Below, in pieces: positions 11,240-21,690 of a stretch of DNA of 38,615 bases. This stretch comes from Nemertoderma westbladi (Eukaryota; Xenacoelomorpha; Nemertodermatida; Nemertodermatidae): contig JAUCBJ010002815.1 of the NCBI GenBank assembly GCA_032718475.1, forward strand, positions 1-38,615, in the 5' to 3' direction. Under the pieces are notes generated by a model that was not told the DNA's origin, did no database searches, and saw nothing but the letters and a program-made list of their open reading frames with translations. Both the position numbers and the translations under genes were made by a program. Each line of letters starts with the position of its first letter. Within the stretch, counting starts at the first letter, position 1.

Positions 11240-11533
11240 TTTCCCACGTGCTACCCTGCCCGCTATTGGCTTATATACTAATTGTCACTTTGGCACTCCC
11301 TGTGAGTGTTTCCCCCTGCCGCTAGCCTTGACTAGCTGTGTTCTCCCTCCGAGGTGGTTTGACCTCTTACCTCTCTCTGTGGCTTTAGGGCCTGTATCGC
11401 CCCCCCCCCCCCCCCTCCGAGTTGGTTATGAGGCGAGATTATTATTGGTAATCTCGTATCGCCAACTATATTGGTAAAATGCCACTGGTCTCATTTTTGG
11501 GTGGATAATGCAAGGGAATTGAATCCGCTTACA
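11240..11533 (-). repeat. BEL/Pao 3' LTR (by minus-strand orientation)
   Basis: About 294 bp, sharing CCACGTGCTACCCTGCCCGC and the TATTGGTAAAATG block with 16257-16511. It differs by a C-run of 16 and by extra sequence near 11430-11462 that contains an 8-bp hairpin (11434-11441 pairing with 11449-11456). The differences suggest an old insertion. Confidence 0.8.
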
Positions 11534-12523
11534 CTCCCCCCCCATGCTATCTTCCCGGTAAGAAGATAGCATCAACCTTAAGTGCGCTTCAATTCCGCTG
11601 GAACCCAATCTAATATTGGGTGTAGGGTGGAGTTCTTTTCTCGGGGCCGGCTTTCCAGACCGCCCCACCTGGGTGTGTTATTACTACCCACCATTGGTGC
11701 AATCGCGAGCTATGTTGCACCAAGGTATCTGGTGTCTCTGCTTGAGACAATTGTGCTCACTCTCCACACAATTTTCTTTAACTCTACTCAAATCTCTCAC
11801 GGACCTTGCTGTCGCCTGTTTTTTCTGCGGTCCCTTGGGACTCTTCCTCTCTCACTGCTCACTTCCCACATTTGAATTGCACTTTTTTGGCTTCCTCACG
11901 CGCCATCACCATTCCCCCGATTCCCCATTTTCGTTTCCACTCTCCATGCACTTATTGGGTCCCACACATGTGTGCACCATGTTAGTGGGATCCGTCTATG
12001 TCTCGTCCTGCTGTTTTAGTCAATTAGTCCCCAGTCCCAGTAGCTAATTGGAAAAACGTTGTACTTGACTACGGTATATGTTATATAATATACATGCGAG
12101 TTATACATAATAATTAATTATCATAATTATATATTATATACATTATATTATATGCTCGTCTACATGACGCGTCTTAACCCCCACTCTCGGAGGTGATATG
12201 ACCCATCACTCCCGGTCCCGTCCGTTTCATGCTCTCTCCGCCTTTCTCTTCCTTACTAACCTCTCCGCCATCATGAACTTTCCCGCGCTCACCCAATTGG
12301 TGTGGCCTTACAAAGGCTCAATCTAAGTGAGTGCCGTTAAACAAGATGTTACAAGTTTTGTTCAGTAATGGCCTTCTTCCTACCTTGTTCTTTCCTTCAT
12401 GCCAATATTCCCCTAACTTTATTTTATTTTATCTATGTTCCCCCCTGCCTGTGCTATTATCCTATCTACCTCCTCAATTCTTCACACAGCACCCTCATTG
12501 CCCACAACTTCTAACTTCTATGG

Positions 12524-12806
12524 TACTCTGTACCCTACTACTGCTACTATGGTATGCCTACATACCCTTTACTTTCTTACTACGTGGCGCTCTCGGTGCC
12601 CACAACTTCTACGGTACTATGTACCCTACTACTACTTCTATGGTATACCTACATACCATACCCTTTACTCTCTTACTACGTGGTGCTCTCGGTGCCCACA
12701 ACCTCTACAGTACTATGTACCTTACTACTGCTACTATGGTATACCTACATACCATACACTTTACTCTCTTACTACGTGGCGCTCTCGGTGCCCACAAGTT
12801 CTATAG
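12524..12806 (+). repeat. Three tandem units of 91-96 bp inside the BEL/Pao element
   Basis: Units start at 12524, 12615 and 12711 with TACT(A/C)TGTACC, and a fourth begins at 12807 and decays. Each has GTGGCGCTCTCGGTGCCCAC or a one-base variant. The long plus-strand reading frames here are a by-product of the repeat and its T/C-rich composition. Confidence 0.8.
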
Positions 12807-13105
12807 TACTTGCTATGTACTTTGTACCACTATGTACTACCTACTACTATTACTTTCTACTATCTTACTACTTATTTTATTATTTGCTTTTTTTATTTTA
12901 TTTTTATTTTTTATGTGTGGGAAGGGCGTCTCTTCCTCATTCCCACCCCCCTCAGTCCAACTTGTTGGATGACTCAACAACCTAAGGGCGATTCTTCCAG
13001 CAGGCAACTCTCCCACTTACCCCCCTATAGGTCCTATTAATCTTTGCCCCACTCTTCTTATCAATTCCAACACTTTTGGAATTGACCTTCCCTTCTCCTT
13101 CACCC

Positions 13106-13705
13106 TTAGTCGGGTCTTTCTGTCATGTCACTGACCTCCTCGTGGTTGTCCCCTGGCGGCAGAGTGCCACCCTTCATCTTGTCGTCACTTCGCGGTAGAA
13201 TGCCGCCCCTCATGTCATCCTTACTGGTACATGTCACCTCTGCTGGCCTCCCTATCAATATGTGCGCTGGCGTTAAAGCCCCCGATGACCCCCGGTCATC
13301 CTTCGGTACGCATAATGGCTTACCATTTAATGCCCCCTCGCACTCTGCCAGCCCCTTGTGCGTGTACAACACGCCCTCTCCAACTTTCCTGCCTCCTTTG
13401 TCACATTTCATCATGGGTTTCTCTGCCCCTGGTCTAATCTTCCCACATCCTCTCCCTTTCCACCTTGTCTTCTTACTCGACCTCCTCCTCACCGGTATGC
13501 CTCTCAACTGGACCGGCGTCTGTTCCGGACACCTCTCCGGATATATCCACTCTTCTCCATCCCCATACCGATACTCTCCATTCTCGTCTGCCCACTCTCT
13601 TGTTGTTTTTTCTCTTCCTGTCTCATCTGTTGGCGGTATTTCTCTGTCCTCCACCCTTTCACCATGCTCCACCATGCGTGGTTCCAGATCCATACCCATC
13701 CCCAA
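13106..13705 (-). pseudogene. BEL/Pao integrase C-terminal remnant
   Basis: GALTPAHILIGRP lies near 13230-13275 on the minus strand. BEL/Pao integrases have a very similar LTPxHFLIGRP block just after the catalytic core. The upstream part of the frame is charged and repetitive (MGMGMDLEPRM, ERVEDREIPP) with no DDE motif, so the core has been lost. Only about 250 bp separate this frame from the protease frame, which marks the internal deletion. Confidence 0.55.
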
Positions 13706-13954
13706 CTCCTGGTTTTCTTCCTCGGCCTGCTTCTCGTATGGGTCCTCCCCATCGCCCGTCTCTGGTTTCTCCTATGTTCCTCCGTCCTCCATTTCTCTTA
13801 TTGTACCTGCGAACATGCACCTTAAGGATTCCGACACGCTGAACAGAATTCTAGACTTGATTGGGCCACTGAGTGTCCATCCAAATGGCGTGAGAATCGC
13901 CAGGCCTCTCCCACCATCATCTCCGAGCATGGCCGTTCTCCCGTGGGCCGTTGG

Positions 13955-14635
13955 TCAGGCCATTCCGACTATGAGAGATATTTTCGGGATGTCCAGTTCG
14001 GGACTGGAGAAATCGATATTGTCCAGGTACTGGTATTGTTCGACCTCGATCTTCGTGGGTCGCCTGGCATTAATATTAATCAATTCTATTATTTGAATGG
14101 GATCGATGGTTGCCCCATAATCGTACCCTGGCGTTATCCCTGATATTTTACAACGCCCCGTTCTCATCTTCAAGACCTCGTCTTTACTCGAGATAGTGGT
14201 TACCGCTATCTGCTTGGCCTCGTTCGTAACCCTATCTTTTCGGCCACCCAACCCTCCGTTAGCATCGATCAACATTAATGTTGTGACCGATAGCCCGTCC
14301 TCTCCTGTTATTCTCACTGGTACTACTTCGAGTAGTACCATGCTCTTCCTCTTTGCTCCCGTCGTGCTCATTGCCATGGTTTGGCCTCCAGTCTCATCAG
14401 TCTCCGGGCCTTGTTTTACTGGTCTTTCTTTGTATTCTTCGAATCTGTGTCCTCCTACCACGCATCGATGATATAGTCCATTCTTATCAGCGAAGGCTAT
14501 CTGATCTTTTATGAGTAACACCTGCCAATGCTTACATTCCATGGTCTCATGGGTTCCATCTCTATGCAATTGACATTTGTATACTGGATAGTAGCATTCC
14601 TTGTATAGCCCTTCACGTATTGCGCGTAGATTCAT
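13955..14635 (-). pseudogene. BEL/Pao zinc knuckle and aspartic protease region
   Basis: A 226-codon open frame. Residues about 21-34 hold a degenerate knuckle (Cys, His, His, Cys) and residues 53-66 hold a second in which two Cys are Tyr. The protease follows: VLLEVVPVRI then LMLIDANGG, where family members have D-S-G or D-T-G, so the active-site Ser/Gly are altered. Its end, ELDIPKISLIVG, matches the family's ...V-D-x-LIG block. The alterations make an active protease unlikely. Confidence 0.6.
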
Positions 14636-14802
14636 ATCTACCAGTTTAGTGTTTTGGTTATTTTGACTCGGACTACTGGGGGTATTTGGATTATATTTGT
14701 TTGTGTTGTTATTTTGTCCCTGTTCATGCCATGGTGTGGCCCTACTTCCAGCTGCCTGAGGACTACAAGTCCCCTGCGTGCCGCATGTGGTAGCAATTGT
14801 CT

Positions 14803-15660
14803 CTACCTCGGGAATGAATCCGCCGGATTATGTTCGGGTTTAGGCCTGTTGTATTCAGCTTTTGGTGACCTCCCCAAACTATCCTCACTGTAGACTGGGT
14901 CTGTAATCAACTCCGCCTCATAGTTAAGGAAGTTCGACATCTCCTCTAGCCCTGACTCTGCACCTTTCTTCTCCCGAGTGGTGAAGACGATCTTTCTCCA
15001 CTTATTCCTCAGCCAGATCGGTAGTGCCTGCGCTATTGTAGTGATGTTATTCGATGCGTTGAGTTCGTAAGTTGCATCTAGGGTCTTTAGCACAATTAGC
15101 GCCTTTTCGACTTTATTCGCGAAGGTCTTGATGCTGCCAGGGTTATCCTATAGTCCGCCCGATGTTATTCCCCTTAAGGTTTGTCTGATGATCTTAGCAG
15201 GATGCCCGAATTCCCTGTGCAGCCATGATCCCTGTGCCCGCCATGCAGTCGTGAATCCACCTTCGATACCTTGTTACTGCCTTACGATGTCGTATGCTGG
15301 CCCCCCTGTGTAAACTTTTAAGTATTTTAGGCACTCCGCCTGCGTCAGGTTCTTCGTTAGTATTTCGTTATTGTACATACGCCGGAATTGCAGATATTCC
15401 TCCGGTATACTACCATCGAATTTGAACAGCTCCACTGGTGGTAGCTCGATCCTGGTCTTAAGCGCGTCGATGAGTGTTGCCATTCCCATCGCTTGTAGTT
15501 CTAGCGCGCTCGATGGTTGTGATACAGACTCCCTTGCTGTTGGGTGCAGTTCGCCCATCGGGCCTGTCGACTTTCTTTGCGTTGGATATATCATCGGGGG
15601 TAATGGTCCCCTCCATATTGAGTTGATTGTACTGCTGATATTGCAATGGGGGAATGTCAC
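14803..15660 (-). pseudogene. BEL/Pao gag region, DUF1759-like
   Basis: The 15274-15660 frame carries LPPVELFKFDGSIPEEYLQF followed by LTQAECLKYLKVYTGGPAYD, the start of the gag-like DUF1759 region of BEL/Pao elements (pattern LPxxxLxxFDG...F...L...KLxYLxxxLxGxA). The 14803-15093 frame continues with LPIWLRNKWRKIV, the W-rich end of the same region. They are separated by stops and frameshifts near 15100-15270. The N-terminal part may extend to about 16245 in shifted frames with Arg/Gly-rich sequence. Confidence 0.65.
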
Positions 15661-16256
15661 CCTGCCCCCCCCCCCCCCATCGGTGTTATATTTGGTACTG
15701 GGGTTAATGTTACCATGTTAGGGCCCATGCATCTATCGGCAATAGCTCCCCCCTCCCCTGGGAATATATTATATCCCTGCATGTTATAGTCATACTGGTG
15801 TGCAGGTACCGGTAAAGGCCTATCCACTTCTAGCCTACCTACCGATATGTATGCCGCGACTTCCGGGTCTAATCCCGTTATTCGCACTACCCTATCGCCT
15901 ACACTATCTCTCCCAGCATGGCCTATAGTATGTGCAGTAAGGCCTACAGTATGTCCTGCAGTCTGCCTGTGTCCTTCCAGACCGAAGTTTAATCTTCTCG
16001 AATATTCCAACTACCGTACCGCGACTACCGTATTCTTGATCGGCAGCTACGTTCCGTCGGGAAGTTTCTCTTCGATCCCCTCTCCTGTCCTCGTCCTCGC
16101 ACTGGTACATCCTGTACCCTTCTCCCGGTGTGTGGTATATCTCACCGGTTGTGTCTCTCCGGGGCGACGGCAATCTCCCGGAGTGCGACCCCACCGGCTC
16201 TCTAACTCCATCTTTACTACCGACGGTTCTATATGATTGATACACATAGATATTGG

Positions 16257-16511
16257 TTTCCCACGTGCTACCCTGCCCGCTATTGGCTTATATACTAATT
16301 GTCACTTTGGTACACCCTGTGAGTGTTTCCCCCTGCCGCTAGCCTTGACTAGCTGTGTTCTCCCTCTGAGGTGTTTTGACCTCTCACCTTTAAGGTCTGT
16401 ATCGCCCCCCCCCCCCCCCCCCCCGAGTTGGTTATGTTTCCAACTATATTGGTAAAATGACAGTGATCCCATTTTCGGGTGGATAATGCAAGGGATTTGA
16501 ATCCGCTTACA
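16257..16511 (-). repeat. BEL/Pao 5' LTR (by minus-strand orientation)
   Basis: About 255 bp nearly identical to 11240-11533. On the minus strand it starts TGTAAGCGGATTC. It has a 21-base C-run on the plus strand at 16404-16424. Confidence 0.8.
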
Positions 16512-16616
16512 ACACTTCCGCCTTAATGACCATGGCCCTGAAATATTTAGAATGAAAAAATTCCAATTAATTTTCCAAAAAATTCCATTAATTCACCATT
16601 TTTTACAGTCACCTTT

Positions 16617-16729
16617 TTTTAAGAGGCATCTCAAGAAGTCAATGGCTGACCACCATGCTTATTCATTCAATGAGGCCGCCAATTCATTGCATGCACTGGA
16701 TTGTCCTCACAGCAGAAGCAATATTGTAC
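16617..16729 (-). mobile_element. LINE-1w fragment, minus strand
   Basis: ACCACCATGCTTATTCA, ATGAGGC(C/T)GCCAA and GTCCTCAC are the complement of 22745-22860 of copy B, with point changes and small indels. It lies between the BEL LTR and crystallin exon 2. Confidence 0.65.
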
Positions 16730-16785
16730 TTATTAATTGATGTATGCTTCGCTTAACTAAATTTTATGAATATTATATTTCATAG

Positions 16786-16954
16786 AGTTTACAGCGGAAA
16801 GTGGATACTGTATGATAAATGGTGGAACCATGCTTTAACTGGTCGACTCGATGACAGGGTAATTGTAGAACCAGGAGAGTACCCAATGGCTGCTGATTGG
16901 AGTTACAATGGAGACCTGGATAATCGAATTTCGTCAATTCGTCTTATTCCAAAT
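16786..16954 (+). CDS. Beta/gamma-crystallin exon 2 (second Greek key of domain 1)
   Basis: The acceptor is TTTCATAG at 16785 and the donor GTAAGT at 16955. The first base completes the Ile codon begun in exon 1; 56 codons follow and end in phase 0. The peptide contains SGKWILYDKWW, PGEYPMAADW and DNRISSIRLI, which are the strand b, turn and clamp features of the second Greek key of a domain. Phase agreement with exon 1 across a 13.9-kb intron is good evidence that both are real. Confidence 0.85.
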
Positions 16955-17454
16955 GTAAGTACTAACATGTTAACACATGTGTTACACATATACACATGGG
17001 GGTATTAAAGTTACATTGTTCACGATACCACAAAATTAGTATCCACACGATATATAAGGAGACCCCTCTATCAATTAGTTTACGAAATAACAAAAAATTT
17101 GATATTTTAACAGGCTTGATACTAGGCTAAAATAGGTTAAATACGTGGTTACAGGCTTGGAAGTCAACATTTTGAATTGCTTACTGCACCAAAAAGCGAT
17201 TAAGTAGAATGAAGGTGTAACATACATTTTTGGTGACTATATTGAATTGTAATATTAAAAAAAAATTCATTTTTGACGCCCCTTAGCGACCAGAGTCAAA
17301 ATTTACAATTTTGACTTAAAATGCTTCTCCTTTGTGATGCTTTATTTTCCGAAGTTGTAACCTCTCTTTTTTGGAATCAGCATGGTCGATTACATGCCTT
17401 TACAGGCAAGTTCTAGAATGGTTCTAATAGAATAGACTTGTTCTAGAATAATAT
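16955..17454. other. Intron sequence before the MITE, no feature recognised
   Basis: AT-rich, no coding potential, no repeat shared with the rest of the window that could be seen. Confidence 0.4.
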
Positions 17455-18147
17455 TTAACCCTAGATTAAAGGGAGGGGTCAATATGACCCCCCCCCCCCC
17501 GTGGTTTTTTTATAATAATTCTGAAACAAAGGCAGTTGGAAATCTGAAATTTTATGACTTTTCCTAAAAATCTATTGTCTTCCTAGTAGTGAAAACCGTT
17601 TTCAAAAATATTGGGTAGTTTTCGAGTTATAGCACCATTTTTTAACCTTACTTTTGGCACTTTTTTTGAGACGTTTTTTAAAAATTACATTTCATTAAAT
17701 ATGAATTGTAACATCTCTATTTTGGATTTACACCAGTTTTTGGTGTTAGCAATTGGATGGAATTCATATAAATTGATTTAGAAATTTCAAACTTGTTTTT
17801 TTCGGCGGGTGCCAATTTTTGGTGCCAGCACCAAATTTTGAAATATATTTGTATATATTTATTTATTATTGTAAATATTATATATATATAAATTATATAA
17901 TTTGAAACTTGTTTTTTTACGCAATTGGGGTTTTTAGGGGTTCTGGTTTCGATGAAATATATACGAGTTGCACCACGCGTATCAAACTTGTATTTTTCGG
18001 TGCTTGGTACTGTACATTTTTTCGAAATTTTTTTTTTTTTTTCGGATCCAGACTAGTGATACCTACGGACAAACAAAAAATCAGACGTTTTCGAAAATCT
18101 TTGTAGATTTTAGAGGGGATTTTAAAGCTCGGTACTAATAGGGTTAA
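17455..18147. mobile_element. Complete piggyBac-type MITE with TTAA on both sides
   Basis: TTAA at 17455-17458 is followed by CCCTAGATTAAAGGGAGG, and TAGGG at 18139-18143 is followed by TTAA at 18144-18147. The ends are inverted over CCCTA. A 13-base C-run lies at 17488-17500, as in the other C-tract elements here. No transposase is encoded. It ends only 40 bp before the exon 3 acceptor. Confidence 0.7.
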
Positions 18148-18187
18148 CTACTTAACTGCGAGTCAAATTTACTAAATTACTTTTCAG

Positions 18188-18330
18188 GATGGTATAATGA
18201 TATTCTGGACCAACTCATTTTGGGACTTAGCAGTTTCTCTTCGAACTTCTGTACCAAGATTGGCGAGTGTTGGCGTAGACAACCAATGTGGTTCAATTAT
18301 CATAACATCAGGCCAATGGGAATTATACAG
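18188..18330 (+). CDS. Beta/gamma-crystallin exon 3 (first Greek key of domain 2)
   Basis: The acceptor is TACTTTTCAG at 18187, the best pyrimidine tract of the set, and the donor is GTATTA at 18331, a weaker site. The exon starts in phase 0 with DGIMIFWTNSFWDLAVSL, has the variant clamp DNQCGS, and ends GQWELY plus two bases. The clamp variant has Gly where Thr/Ser is normal, so calcium binding at this site may be weak. Confidence 0.8.
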
Positions 18331-19189
18331 GTATTATTTATTTTATGTAAATAATAATAACTATATCTTTGAACGGACAACCAGGTACTCTTATGCTAGG
18401 TAAATCGCTTTTAGTTGCACAAAAACTAGAAAGCCAGAAAGGGTGGCTATAAGAATACCGTCTATAAGACAGCAAAACCGAAGGAACTAAAGGATAATCC
18501 ACATCAAATAATGTAAATCAAGATATAAACCTCTCCCTCCACGCAGCAATCATGGCAGCATGGAGAAAGCAGAATGTCATGACCAGTTAGCAACAGACAT
18601 CCCACCACAATCAACACTCCAGCCTGCTTGCTACCACTCCATTCCCAGTTAGCTACAGTAGTCAGTCGAGTTCAATAATTACCTTAATCTTGCTATGATA
18701 GTGAGAAAAATACATTCACTAACATAGGTAGATTCGAATCTGCTTGAGAGAATAGTAAATATTTATACACTATTTAATTTCTAATCAATAAATAATCTTA
18801 CATCTTTATATTAAACACTGAAATAAAAAACCCTAGAATAAAATACAAATTTTCTGAGAAGGGGACATTGGCGAATATCGGGCACATCGACAAGGGCAAG
18901 GGCAAGGGGACATCGACTATTATCGATATTGGCGTATCGCTATTTTTATACAGCGTGAACTTAATTTTACCCCCTTAATCACCTTTATTGGTGGGTTTGT
19001 TGCTGAAAAAAACGTATGTTTATTCGTTTGTTTGTTTGTTTGTTAGTGTGTATGTATGTTTGTGCACATTGATTTTGACTTGGAAGGGAATGTGCTCTAC
19101 TTGGTGGTCAAATATATAAAGAAATGTATCGATTATTTGTGTGCTTATTTCGGTATTAATTCCTAACAAAGTTTAGGTAGCATTAGGGC
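18331..19189. other. Intron sequence before the gypsy LTR
   Basis: Contains a (GTTT)n run near 19026-19045. No coding feature was recognised. Confidence 0.4.
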
Positions 19190-19363
19190 TGTAACGCCTT
19201 CATGCTATCATGGCTCGCCCCAAGATATCTTTAGTTAGTACTGGTACAGATTGATATGTTTGCAGTATTGTCTTACCTATTTCTGTATTTTCAATATACT
19301 TTTGACAGTCAGCTAACAACACATTTTTCACTGACATTCAGACTGCTGCACAGTGAGCTTACA
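19190..19363 (+). repeat. Ty3/gypsy 5' LTR (proposed limits)
   Basis: Starts TGTAACGCC and ends GCTTACA, giving inverted TGTAA/TTACA ends, and is followed directly by the primer-binding site. At 174 bp it is short for an LTR. There is no second copy to confirm the limits. Confidence 0.6.
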
Positions 19364-19380
19364 TTGGTGACCCAGACGTT
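19364..19380 (+). promoter_or_regulatory. Primer-binding site of the gypsy element
   Basis: TTGGTGACCCAGACGTT directly follows the LTR. TGGTGACCC-type sites at this position are usual in metazoan Ty3/gypsy elements, where the 3' end of a tRNA primes minus-strand synthesis. The tRNA was not identified. Confidence 0.65.
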
Positions 19381-19428
19381 CTTTATTTCTGTATTTACCG
19401 CCAACAGTGCAACAGACCTAAGAAAACA

Positions 19429-20286
19429 ATGACTAGTCTCTCCAGCTTAAGAAAGGCGGACCTTGCGGAAGTTTTAGTAGCTTTCCGACATTCTGATCCC
19501 GACTTCGTTATGCCAAAAACGAAAGCAGAGATTATTGATCAAATAAATTCGATGTTGGTTAACCCGATCGAAAACCCGATGTTGGTTAAACTGGTCGTTA
19601 ACAGTATCACTAGTACAGGTACCGGTAACAGTAACAACACTGGGAATGTTATGACAGTGCCTACACCACACAAATTCCGTCTCCCCGAGTTCTACCCCAA
19701 GGATGCGCGTACCTGGTTTCAACAAGTAGAAGCTGTATTGGATGGGCAGTCTAGCGCTACGAAAAAGTCTAATTCACTTGCAGCATTACCAACCGAAACA
19801 ATTCTGGATTCTGGAGTAAATGTGGAAGATTCCTTTGATACAATAAAAAACAACATAATTTCTCATCTAGCAGATAGTGACGAACTCAGACTTAGACAAC
19901 TCCTTGCTGCTCAGGAATTGGGAGATCGCAAACCGTCAGCTGCCCTTCGGCAGATGATCCGTCTTGCTCCTGGTAATAAGCAGATAGTCAGAGTATGTTT
20001 CCTCGAGATCCTTCCACATATCATAAGTATCGTGCTGACTTCACTCGACAAATTGTCCCTAGATGACCTAGCAGACGTTGCCGATAAAATGGTCGAACAA
20101 CAACAATTCCAAGCTGCTGGATCGGCACTACCAACCGCATCAACGTTGAAACCTGTCTCGCAGGTTTCCGATACGATGTCGGAATCCCATCGTATGTTAA
20201 TAAAATCCCAACAGGTCCTTACTGATCAAATCTCCCACATTACCAATCAACTTCGGGATTTACAATATAATCAAGATCGAGATTGA
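19429..20286 (+). CDS. Ty3/gypsy Gag (capsid)
   Basis: 285 codons from ATG at 19429 to TGA at 20284. HKFRLPEFYPKDARTWFQQV is the conserved capsid start (PxFxPxDxxxWFxQVE in the family). LLAAQELGDRKPSAALRQM and LDDLADVADKM match the later capsid helices. It forms the particle shell and carries no enzyme. About 30 residues between the start of the capsid and the later helices look shortened (QSSATKKSNSLAALPTE). The next coding block follows in the same frame after one TGA. Confidence 0.8.
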   Translation: MTSLSSLRKADLAEVLVAFRHSDPDFVMPKTKAEIIDQINSMLVNPIENPMLVKLVVNSITSTGTGNSNNTGNVMTVPTPHKFRLPEFYPKDARTWFQQVEAVLDGQSSATKKSNSLAALPTETILDSGVNVEDSFDTIKNNIISHLADSDELRLRQLLAAQELGDRKPSAALRQMIRLAPGNKQIVRVCFLEILPHIISIVLTSLDKLSLDDLADVADKMVEQQQFQAAGSALPTASTLKPVSQVSDTMSESHRMLIKSQQVLTDQISHITNQLRDLQYNQDRD

Positions 20287-21204
20287 TTGCGCTACCAGCA
20301 ACGTTGGCGAAACGAGTCACGGGAACGAAGAGACCGGTCACAGGATTTCAGAATGAGCTCGCGCTCTAGGAGTTACGATACTAGAGGCCCATGGTGCGAA
20401 AATCACTTACGTTATCGCTCCCAAGCTACAACATGTAAACCACCGTGTACGTTCCGCCATAGACCATCATCACGTGGTCCATCTCGCGATAACCATAACC
20501 CAATAAATCGACCCTCTTCCGGTGAGGTAAATGCAATATACGTAAGTGCTACACCAGTGGGAACCAGTGCACCAGTGGAATTACTGGTCGATTCTGGAAG
20601 CGATTTCTCACTCTTACCGCGTTCTACTAAGTTTCTAAATAATGTCAACCCCCTCGCTGGTCAGGATTTAAAGGCAGCAAACTTTTCGAAAATTCCGACG
20701 TATGGGGAAGGAATAATTACTTTTAGTTTATCTTGTATAGGAAATAATAAATTTTCGTGGAATTTTACTATTGCTGATGTTAGTCAACCGATTTTAGGTT
20801 TAGATTTTTTACAAGCTCATAGCATTAGTATTAATTGTGAAACAAAGTCAATATATATGGATTTAAACAGGCCAAATTCAAATAATCGTAGCTATAGTAA
20901 TGGAGAAACCGCAGCAAATGTTAATGCAGCTAATTTTTTCCATAATGAAGATACGGATAAATCTTCAAATGGAGTTGGTAGCAATATATTAAATAACGCC
21001 AGGAACTATTTTTCATGGCCTACCAAATTTATTGTGCTGTGCTTATTTACCTTATTATCTATTTTAGCAACTTGCCTTACTAAACCTATATTTTTAAAGG
21101 GTTTATTTATATTTTGTGTATCTATGTTGCTGCTGTTGCCAACGCAACGGCACGAAATGAGGCATTTTTTATGGCTTCTAAGTCATACAATACCCAGAAG
21201 TTGA
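20287..21204 (+). pseudogene. Ty3/gypsy nucleocapsid and protease, in frame with Gag after one TGA
   Basis: There is no ATG at the start. The frame is the same as Gag's and resumes immediately after TGA. It has an Arg-rich RNA-binding part, WCENHLRYRSQATTCKPPC (the Cys/His block of this lineage), then the protease with LLVDSGSDFSLLP (active-site D-S-G) and ILGLDFLQAHSI (the second conserved block). The protease core looks intact. After about residue 220 the frame becomes hydrophobic and unrecognisable and ends at 21204. The remaining pol is out of frame. Confidence 0.75.
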
Positions 21205-21416
21205 CTTATATACCATGTATAATCAATGAAACTAAACCACAAGTGTGCTTGATTCACAAGGTTGACAATTTATTAGTGCAATATAATGAAGTGTTTACTG
21301 ACAAACCAGTGTCTGAGCCTTTAAAACATACAGTTAAACATTATATTACAACGACAGGACCACCTCAAAGTTCAAAACCCCGACGTTTATTTGGTACTAA
21401 ATTACAACTAAACTAA
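21205..21416 (+). pseudogene. Ty3/gypsy reverse transcriptase N-terminus, truncated
   Basis: In a shifted frame, LLVQYNEVFTDKPVSEPLKH is followed by YITTTGPPQSSKPRRL, the linker just before the fingers of gypsy reverse transcriptases (HxIxTTGPPxxxxPRRL). The frame ends about ten codons later, with no catalytic motif. The switch of frame lies between about 21114 and 21204. Confidence 0.65.
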
Positions 21417-21490
21417 AACTTCTGCTAATCCGATTAGCTGAAGTTGTGGGCCCTCAAGGAAACGAAGATAAATGGTATCACAGTTCCTGA

Positions 21491-21690
21491 TCTGAAGGTC
21501 GAGTTATTGATCAGCTCCTCTCTACAAAGAACTCATATGAGTGCGGAGTTTATGTTTGCAGGTATGCACAATTGTGCCTAACTAATGAAGCTGTGCGTCC
21601 CCTTAATTCAGAAATCAATGACCACCAATTGCACTATTCCAATGTGAAATGTCGCTTCTATTATTCAGCCATTTTAAAAAAAGGTTCATG
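21491..21690 (+). pseudogene. Ulp1/C48-like cysteine protease fragment (tentative)
   Basis: In frame 2 after a TGA at 21488 the translation reads LLSTKNSYECGVYVCRYAQL and continues about 40 codons. Ulp1/SENP (C48) peptidases have their catalytic Cys in a (D/E)CGxxVC block preceded by a Gln-containing stretch, and this matches the block well. The His and Asp parts of the active site would be upstream and were not found. C48-like genes are often carried by DNA transposons, so a transposon origin is possible. It sits between the gypsy remnant and LINE-1w copy B. Confidence 0.45.

Larger units (their letters stand above)
11240..16511 (-). mobile_element. BEL/Pao LTR retrotransposon, internally deleted
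   Basis: Two direct LTRs enclose a minus-strand internal region of about 4.7 kb. Reading on the minus strand from high to low coordinate there is a gag (DUF1759-like), degenerate zinc knuckles, an aspartic protease region, then directly the C-terminal part of an integrase. Reverse transcriptase, RNase H and the integrase core are missing. The part beyond the integrase (11534-13100) is long, pyrimidine-rich on the plus strand and non-coding. No target duplication could be recognised. Confidence 0.75.
19190..21416 (+). mobile_element. Ty3/gypsy retrotransposon, 5' part only
   Basis: An LTR, primer-binding site, gag, nucleocapsid, protease and the first few residues of reverse transcriptase are present in order. 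The element stops near 21416 at the beginning of reverse transcriptase. No 3' LTR was seen in the window. Confidence 0.8.

Noticed and set aside
12331-12985. Overlapping plus-strand frames rich in Tyr, Leu and Thr, like membrane proteins
   Set aside because: They are translations of pyrimidine-rich tandem units on the non-coding strand of the BEL/Pao element.
13125-14096. 323-codon plus-strand ORF
   Set aside because: It lies opposite the BEL/Pao integrase and protease frames, is Ser/Pro-rich by composition, and shows no motif. The minus strand carries the recognisable ones.
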